NCBI GenBank assembly: GCA_946886185.1
Contig: CAMPIC010000006.1
Span: 1 to 17,599, forward strand
Direction: 5' to 3'
Origin: an uncultured bacterium
GTDB taxonomy: Bacteria; Eisenbacteria; RBG-16-71-46; CAIMUX01
DNA length: 17,599 bases
A model generated the notes under the pieces. It worked only from the letters and a program-made list of their open reading frames with translations. It was not told the origin of the DNA and searched no databases. Shown in pieces: positions 13,147 through 17,599 of the stretch (position 1 is the first letter of the stretch; each line of letters begins with the position of its first letter). The translations under genes and the position numbers were made by a program.

Positions 13147-15831
13147 ATGATGACTACCCGAGTCGACGCGCCGTCACCGACCGACCGTTCGCGCCGCGTC
13201 TCGCGCTGCCGCCGAGTCTCGCGTTTCCGCGGCGGCAGGGCCTTCCTCATCGCGCTCTCGGTGGCGTGCGCAGCCGGGATCGCGCGCCCCGCGAGCGCTG
13301 TCGAGCCGGTGGCGATCGATCCGGCGATCCAAGCGCTGCTGGAGGAGGTTTCCGAAGACTCGCTGCGCAGCTACGTGCAGAGGCTGCAGAACTTCCAAAA
13401 TCGCAACACCAACTCGGACACCACCTCCACGACTACCGGAATCGGAGCGGCCCGCCGCTGGCTGCATGGCCGCTTCGGCGCCAACCCCGGGGTCGACGCG
13501 AGCTACTTCCAGTGGTTCACCGAATCGTGCGGATCGGTGGGGGAGCGGCGCAATGTAAACGGCACTCTCACCGGTTCGGTGCATCCTGATCGCTTCTTCG
13601 TGGTGGGCGGACACCTCGACAGCATGAACCAGAACGTGTGCGACTCGGTCGGATTCGCGCCGGGGGCGAACGACGATGCGAGCGGGATTTCCTGCCTCAT
13701 GGAGCTCGCCCGCCTCCTGCCGTCCCTCGACGTGGAGTCGAGCGTCATGCTCCAGGGATATGCCGGGGAAGAGCAGGGCCTCCTGGGAAGCGCCGCGTAT
13801 GCGCAATATGCCGCCTCCCAGGGGATCGACATCGTCGCGATGATGACCAACGACATCATCGGCAACATCGACGGCTGCCCGGGCGTTCCCAACTGCAACA
13901 TGGGCCCGCCCACGCACCAGGACTCGACCCACGTGCGGGTCTATTCCGGCAATCCTCAGAACAGCTCATCCCGCCAGCTCGCGCGGTACGCAAAGATGGT
14001 CGCGGACGCCTACGTGCCTGCGATGGAGGTCACGCTGTTCGCGGCGATCGACCGCCCGGGACGCGGGAGCGATCACATCTCGTTTTATGACGCGGGTTAC
14101 GCATCGATCCGGTTCATCGAGTCGCTGGAATACACGCTCCAGCAGCACGCTCCGACCGACCTGATCCAGGAGATGGAGTTCTCCTATCTCCGCAGGAACG
14201 TGATGGTCAACCTCGCGGTGCTGGCCAACCTCGCCATGGCCCCGCACACCCCTTCGGGACTGCAGGTGTTCGACCACGGAACGGGAGGCGCGATCCGCGC
14301 GCAGTGGAGCCCGGTAGCCGGAGCCGCGGGATACCGGGTCGCGTACCGCCCCACATCCGCGCTCGATTACACCGCGGTGGTGGATGCCGGGAACGCCACG
14401 TCAGCCGATATCTTCGGACTCACCAACGAACAGCAGCTCATGGTTTCGGTGAGCGCGTACGACGCGGAAGGGCACGAGTCGCTTTTCTCGGGGGAGAGGA
14501 CGGTGACCCCAGGCATCACGCCCCACCTCATCCAGCGTTTCGCGGTCAGCTCGCGCTCGGACGGGATCCTCCTCGACTGGACCATGCCGCAAGAGCTCGA
14601 TCTCGACTTCGTGACGATCTATCGGAGCACGCAGCGGACGACCGGGTTCGCCCCCTACGACTCCATTCCGCCCGCGCAGAACAGCTACCTCGATGCCGCA
14701 GTGCTTCTGGGACAGGACTACTACTACAAGGTGAACAGCATCGATGTGGGTGGCCTGACCAGTCCCCTCACGCTTCCGGACAAGGGGCTGCTCGCCACGT
14801 ACCAGCCGGGCATTCTGGTGGTCGATGCGACCAAGGACGGCTTCGGCACGCCGGGATTCCCCACCGACGCTGCGGTGGACAACTTCTACGCGACGCTCCT
14901 GGCCGACGCGCCGGTGCTGGGGAGCTGGGACTTCCCGGAGAGTTTGGATGCCGGCACGCTCCTCACCGATGCGGAGATGGCGCAGTACAAGACGCTGTGG
15001 ATCCATTCCGACGTTCGGCTCGGCGTGCTCGAAGCGGACACGCTCGAGATTCGCCAGTACCTCGCCAACGGCGGGCAGGTGTTCCTCGGCGCGTGGGGTC
15101 TTCAGGAGACGGTGCGCAACAGCACGGTCGAGCTCGGAACATATCGGCCCGGCCATTTCTTCCACGATGTCTTGCGTGTGGGAAAGATACGCACCACCCC
15201 GCTCGCGGAAGCGGACTGTATCGGGGCGGCTCCTCTGGTGGGAGAGTTCGACGATCTGGTCGTCGACCCGGTCAAGTGGCCGCACCAGGGAGGGCATCTG
15301 ATCTTCATGGACCCGTTCATCGAAGGTCCGCTTCCCGGCGCGGAATCGATCTATGCGTTCGAGTCATCCTTGATTCCCCCCGGCCCGAGCGATGGGGTGC
15401 CGCTCGGGCTGCGCGTGGGCGGCCCTCAGCGGAGCCTGATCTTCCTGGACGCGCCGCTCTACTTCATGCGGCAGCCGACGGCGCAGGCGTGCGTGGACGC
15501 CGCGCTCGTCGAGCTCGGGTACACCAGTGCGTCCACGCCGATCGGCGGAGCGCCGTCTCGCCTGCAGCTCCGCGCCGCGCCGAATCCGTTCTCCGGTACG
15601 ACCCGGCTCTCCTTCGAACTCGCGCGAGCCGAGACGGTGACGCTGCAAGTCTTCGATGTGAAAGGTCGGCTCGTGCGCACGCTGGCCGACGGCCCGCTGG
15701 AGGCAGGCCCGCACGGATTCGAGTGGGACGGGCGCAACGAACGAGGCGACCGGGTCGGGTCGAGCGTCTATTACGGCAGGCTGCAGGTGGGGGATGTCTC
15801 GGTCTCGCAACCGATCTCGGTCTTGCGGTGA
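13147..15831 (+). CDS. Secreted M28 family aminopeptidase with FlgD-like C-terminal domain
   Basis: This 894-residue exported metallopeptidase has a long basic n-region with a duplicated RRVSR(C/F), a hydrophobic core (AFLIALSVACAAGI) and an apparent signal cleavage after PASA (51). The M28 domain has every expected zinc and catalytic residue: H156 (GGHLDS), D176 (GANDDASG), E208 and E209 (AGEEQG), D236 (TNDIIG) and H310 (GSDH). Two fibronectin-III-like modules follow (about 364-455 and 456-545). An alpha/beta region beginning ILVVDAT (556) contains IRQYLANGGQVFLGAWG. The C-terminus (about 804-894: APNPFSGTTRLSFEL, FDVKGRLVRTL, WDGRN, SSVYYGRL) is a FlgD/T9SS-like module often seen on secreted proteins of FCB-type and Eisenbacteria-like bacteria, probably for export or surface attachment. 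AGGAGG fixes the start. Substrate is unknown. Confidence 0.92.
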   Translation: MMTTRVDAPSPTDRSRRVSRCRRVSRFRGGRAFLIALSVACAAGIARPASAVEPVAIDPAIQALLEEVSEDSLRSYVQRLQNFQNRNTNSDTTSTTTGIGAARRWLHGRFGANPGVDASYFQWFTESCGSVGERRNVNGTLTGSVHPDRFFVVGGHLDSMNQNVCDSVGFAPGANDDASGISCLMELARLLPSLDVESSVMLQGYAGEEQGLLGSAAYAQYAASQGIDIVAMMTNDIIGNIDGCPGVPNCNMGPPTHQDSTHVRVYSGNPQNSSSRQLARYAKMVADAYVPAMEVTLFAAIDRPGRGSDHISFYDAGYASIRFIESLEYTLQQHAPTDLIQEMEFSYLRRNVMVNLAVLANLAMAPHTPSGLQVFDHGTGGAIRAQWSPVAGAAGYRVAYRPTSALDYTAVVDAGNATSADIFGLTNEQQLMVSVSAYDAEGHESLFSGERTVTPGITPHLIQRFAVSSRSDGILLDWTMPQELDLDFVTIYRSTQRTTGFAPYDSIPPAQNSYLDAAVLLGQDYYYKVNSIDVGGLTSPLTLPDKGLLATYQPGILVVDATKDGFGTPGFPTDAAVDNFYATLLADAPVLGSWDFPESLDAGTLLTDAEMAQYKTLWIHSDVRLGVLEADTLEIRQYLANGGQVFLGAWGLQETVRNSTVELGTYRPGHFFHDVLRVGKIRTTPLAEADCIGAAPLVGEFDDLVVDPVKWPHQGGHLIFMDPFIEGPLPGAESIYAFESSLIPPGPSDGVPLGLRVGGPQRSLIFLDAPLYFMRQPTAQACVDAALVELGYTSASTPIGGAPSRLQLRAAPNPFSGTTRLSFELARAETVTLQVFDVKGRLVRTLADGPLEAGPHGFEWDGRNERGDRVGSSVYYGRLQVGDVSVSQPISVLR
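13192..13227 (+). repeat. 18-bp tandem duplication in the peptidase signal region
   Basis: Two adjacent 18-bp units encode RRVSRC and RRVSRF (residues 16-27). They lengthen the positively charged n-region of the signal peptide. Confidence 0.75.
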
Positions 15832-15901
15832 GGAGACGGGACTAACGATCGCGCGCCCGCGATTCGTTCCGTTACGCACATCAGGCGAGGCGGGGTCGAG
15901 A

Positions 15902-15935
15902 GTCGGGCAGGCCGTTGAAAATCGGCCTGCCCGAC
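15902..15935. terminator. Strong hairpin between convergent genes
   Basis: GTCGGGCAGGCCG (15902-15914) and its perfect complement (15923-15935) form a 13-bp stem with an 8-nt loop. It sits between the end of the M28 gene (15831) and the end of the convergent CGNR gene (15947). A short T4 run occurs about ten bases after the stem on the plus strand, so it is not a textbook intrinsic terminator, but the position suits a bidirectional one. Confidence 0.65.
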
Positions 15936-15946
15936 CATGGACTCTT

Positions 15947-16732
15947 TTAGGCCTGGTGATCTGGGGAGGGTGAGGAGGCGCGGCGATAAAATCGCCGCGC
16001 TTTGTTCCGGTTTCCGCACGTCTCCATGCTGCACCACCGGCGGCTGCGATTGCGGGATTCGTCGAGGAAGAACCACCCGCACTGCGCGTCGGCGCATTGA
16101 CGGACGCGGTCGCCTTCGGGGCCGGTGAGCAATCGGACCGCGTCGAGCGCCACCGCCCAGGCGATCCGTTCGAGCTTCGGGTTCACGCGATTGGTGCGGA
16201 ATGCTGCGCGCGGCGCGCGCGGGGACCCTTGCGACTTGCTGAGCGCGCCACGCCCCGGACTCGGACTGCCGTCTCGCCACTCCCAGTGCACCTCGGCGCC
16301 GTGAGCTCGAAGCGCTCGTGCACCGGACGCCTCGAGATGGAATCTCTCCAAGATCGTGAGCGCTCCTTCTGGAATCGCGCCGGAAGCTCTCGCCTGGAAA
16401 ATGTCAGCCACCGCTTCTCGCAGCTCTCGCGCTCGCTCGAGCGCGCGCACTGCTCGCCGCGGGTGCTCGGCGCACCAGGTGCGAAGCTCCTCGGCTTCCC
16501 CCAGCTCCATCACTCCGGCGCTCCATGCCCACCGCAGCAGGTCCTCCGGGTCTCGCAGCAACTCCACGGGCTGTTCCCGGAGTCGCCAGTCGAGCGTATT
16601 CGCGAACATGAGCGCAGGAGTGGCGCCTGTGTCGATGCCGTACCAGCGAGTGTCGAATCGTGCGCTCAACGCGAGTCCTTCCAATCCAATCGGGCACCGC
16701 TCGTTCGGGACCGCCGATCGGGAGATCCCCAC
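15947..16732 (-). CDS. CGNR zinc-finger / ABATE domain regulator
   Basis: This is a protein of about 261 residues. The N-terminal part has FANTLDWR (43-50) and the helical pattern of the ABATE domain (EDLLRWAWSAGVM...). The C-terminus carries the CGNR zinc finger: C213-x4-C218, then C234-x4-C239 with CGNR at 239-242 followed by a basic tail (NKARRFYRR). Proteins of this type are presumed stress-related transcription regulators; ligands and targets are mostly unknown. The start is uncertain. The GTG at 16732 is the longest plausible one and has no Shine-Dalgarno sequence, while an AGGAGG-TT-ATG at 16785-16795 leads into another frame. It is divergent from the dinB-like gene, with a double inverted repeat between them, so it may control itself and that gene (inference). 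Confidence 0.82.
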   Translation of the reverse strand: MGISRSAVPNERCPIGLEGLALSARFDTRWYGIDTGATPALMFANTLDWRLREQPVELLRDPEDLLRWAWSAGVMELGEAEELRTWCAEHPRRAVRALERARELREAVADIFQARASGAIPEGALTILERFHLEASGARALRAHGAEVHWEWRDGSPSPGRGALSKSQGSPRAPRAAFRTNRVNPKLERIAWAVALDAVRLLTGPEGDRVRQCADAQCGWFFLDESRNRSRRWCSMETCGNRNKARRFYRRASSPSPDHQA

Positions 16733-16784
16733 GAATCGCCGGTCTGCAGAGCATATCGCGTGGGGAATCGGGTCTCCACGCGGG

Positions 16785-16861
16785 CATAACCTCCTAAATC
16801 AGCTTTACAGGTTATGCTTGCCCGGTCCATGCTAACCTTCGTATATGCGAATACAGGTTAG
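16785..16861. promoter_or_regulatory. Double operator: two TAACCT-N16-AGGTTA inverted repeats
   Basis: TAACCT (16787-16792) pairs with AGGTTA (16809-16814), and TAACCT (16833-16838) pairs with AGGTTA (16855-16860). Both have exactly 16 bp between arms, and the two copies are offset by exactly 46 bp. The first extends to GCATAACCT/AGGTTATGC and the second to CTAACCT/AGGTTAG. The spacers differ except at their right end (TAC before AGGTTA). Arm centres are 22 bp apart, about two helical turns. The site lies in the divergent region between the CGNR regulator and the dinB-like gene. A weak plus-strand promoter (TTGCCC at 16818, TATATG at 16842) falls between and inside the repeats, which would suit repression. 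Confidence 0.65.
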
Positions 16862-16931
16862 ATGAGCCTCTGCCGAGGAGGCTGGTCCGACCCACCTCTT
16901 CCTCCCGGGCTTTCGCGATGGGGAAGGGGAT

Positions 16932-16965
16932 CCATCGATGGAGATTGCGCACGGCTTGCCGTGCG
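16932..16965 (+). promoter_or_regulatory. Palindrome and hairpin in the dinB-like leader
   Basis: CCATCGATGG (16932-16941) is a 10-bp perfect palindrome. CGCACGGC and GCCGTGCG (16948-16955, 16958-16965) form a stem immediately before the GGGAGG ribosome-binding site at 16968-16973. The hairpin could influence translation of the downstream gene; this is inference. Confidence 0.35.
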
Positions 16966-16979
16966 AAGGGAGGCTTCCG

Positions 16980-17456
16980 ATGAACGAAAGTTCGCGTCTG
17001 GCAACGCAGATGAAGATGGCGCTCCAAGGCGGAGCGTGGCACGGGCCCTCATGGAAGGAGATCCTGGAGGGAGTCATGGCTGGGGACGCCTCGCGACGCC
17101 CGATCCCAGAGGCGCACTCGATCGCGGAGGTCCTGCATCACGCATCGACCTGGAGCGATGTGGTTCGCCGAAGGCTGGGCGGAGAGCTGCCCAACGTCTC
17201 GAACGAAGAGAACTGGCCGGTCATCGAGAGTCTCGACGAGAAAGCGTGGACCGATGCCCGGAATCTGTTCTTCGAGAGGGGAGCGGCGCTCTGCGAAACG
17301 GTGGCCGCGTTTCCCTCCGAGCGGCTGCTCGAGGCGCGTCCTCAGCCCGCCAACGGGACGTGGGAGGACTTGATCCTCGGTCAGCTCCAGCACCTGCTCT
17401 ATCACGGCGGACAAGTCGCGCTGCTGCAGAAGGCGGGCACGCAGCAGGGGCAGTGA
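16980..17456 (+). CDS. DinB-family putative metal-dependent protein
   Basis: This 158-residue protein has the four-helix DinB/YfiT layout. Visible metal-ligand candidates are H53/H54 in the helix AEVLHHASTWSDVVRRRL, and H138 and H142 in QLQHLLYHGGQVALL, the usual HxxxHxGQ closing motif. The middle GTWEDLILGQ segment (126-135) is also typical. Functions in this family include thiol-dependent transferases, such as bacillithiol S-transferases, and uncharacterised damage-related proteins; nothing here decides the reaction. I chose the ATG at 16980 because GGGAGG stands six bases upstream; a longer reading from 16938 has no such site. The last codons (QQGQ) merge into a tandem repeat that continues past the stop. 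Regulation by the divergent CGNR protein is plausible. Confidence 0.82.
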   Translation: MNESSRLATQMKMALQGGAWHGPSWKEILEGVMAGDASRRPIPEAHSIAEVLHHASTWSDVVRRRLGGELPNVSNEENWPVIESLDEKAWTDARNLFFERGAALCETVAAFPSERLLEARPQPANGTWEDLILGQLQHLLYHGGQVALLQKAGTQQGQ

Positions 17457-17533
17457 CAAGCGTCCGTGCTCGAACAGGGGCAGTCACGAGCGCCCGTGCT
17501 GGCGCAGGCGCAATGACAGCGCCCGTGCTCGCG
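17445..17533 (+). repeat. 30-bp tandem array starting in the last codons of the dinB-like gene
   Basis: Units begin with CAGGGGCAG or CAGGCGCAA at 17445, 17475 and 17505 (30, 30 and 29 bp), each containing GCG(T/C)CCGTGCT. A further degraded unit may follow from 17534. The first unit contains the last codons and stop codon of the dinB-like gene. Confidence 0.75.
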
Positions 17534-17546
17534 AGCGGCGCTGTCA
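17514..17546. terminator. Hairpin downstream of the dinB-like gene
   Basis: TGACAGCGCC (17514-17523) and GGCGCTGTCA (17537-17546) are perfectly complementary over 10 bp. The 13-nt loop contains its own palindrome GCTCGCGAGC (17527-17536). No T run follows. It lies about 60 bp after the stop codon and may end the transcript. Beyond it, to the window edge, no gene is recognisable. Confidence 0.45.
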
Positions 17547-17599
17547 AAGCGTGTCGGCCTATTCGAGCCGCGGGCGTCGCCGGGATCAGCGCATACGGT

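Noticed and set aside
16404..16787. Minus-strand frame from the ATG following AGGAGG
   Set aside because: The translation carries no recognisable domain and overlaps the ABATE region of the CGNR gene in another frame. The Shine-Dalgarno spacing of two bases is too short.
16814..16861. A 15-codon plus-strand frame (MLARSMLTF...) inside the double operator
   Set aside because: It is very short, lies wholly within the inverted repeats and has no properly spaced ribosome-binding site. It is better explained as operator sequence.

Overview
The window is GC-rich, densely coded bacterial DNA with no RNA genes, insertion sequences or CRISPR arrays that I could see. The organism looks like a Gram-negative of the wider Bacteroidetes/FCB-like or 'Eisenbacteria'-like type (inference). 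The grounds are a tripartite RND efflux pump with an outer-membrane channel, a Gld-type ABC transporter, and a secreted peptidase ending in a PNPF...FlgD-like C-terminal domain of the kind common in those groups.

Layout. (1) 3-1224, plus strand: the last 64 codons of an RseP-type site-2 protease, then a PLP enzyme of the D-cysteine desulfhydrase/ACC deaminase family. (2) 1326-5799, minus strand: a four-gene operon of ATPase (GldA-like), ABC-2 permease (GldF-like), GldG-like auxiliary protein and a DUF4340 protein. A sigma70-like promoter at 5997-6026 and a roughly 190-nt structured leader precede it. (3) 5806-6260: a 455-bp divergent intergenic region with that promoter, a 10-bp tandem repeat, a perfect hairpin and a degenerate 27-bp tandem array. 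(4) 6261-13053, plus strand: a heavy-metal resistance locus. It holds a small Cys/His-rich exported protein, then CzcC-like outer-membrane factor, CzcB-like adaptor and CzcA-like RND pump. The pump carries the D/D/E proton-relay signature and CzcA-type rather than CusA-type porter sequence. (5) 13050-15831, plus strand: a sigma70-like promoter overlapping the czcA stop codon, and a multidomain secreted M28 aminopeptidase. (6) 15902-15935: a 13-bp perfect hairpin between convergent genes. (7) 15947-16732, minus strand: a CGNR zinc-finger (ABATE) regulator. (8) 16980-17456, plus strand: a DinB-family protein. The region between genes 7 and 8 contains two identical-geometry inverted repeats (TAACCT-N16-AGGTTA) exactly 46 bp apart.

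The most distinctive signal is a run of unrelated short tandem repeats placed at gene ends and in leader or metal-ligand segments. They are 36 bp after the czcB stop, 24 bp in the czcB signal region, 45 bp in the czcB His/Asp tract, 21 bp in the Cys/His protein, 18 bp in the peptidase signal region, 30 bp from the dinB stop onward and about 27 bp upstream of the efflux locus. Almost all have unit lengths divisible by three. No wholly new gene system is evident. The best candidates for something undescribed are the Cys/His-rich efflux-leader protein, the repeat-modified CzcB and the double operator of the CGNR/DinB pair.
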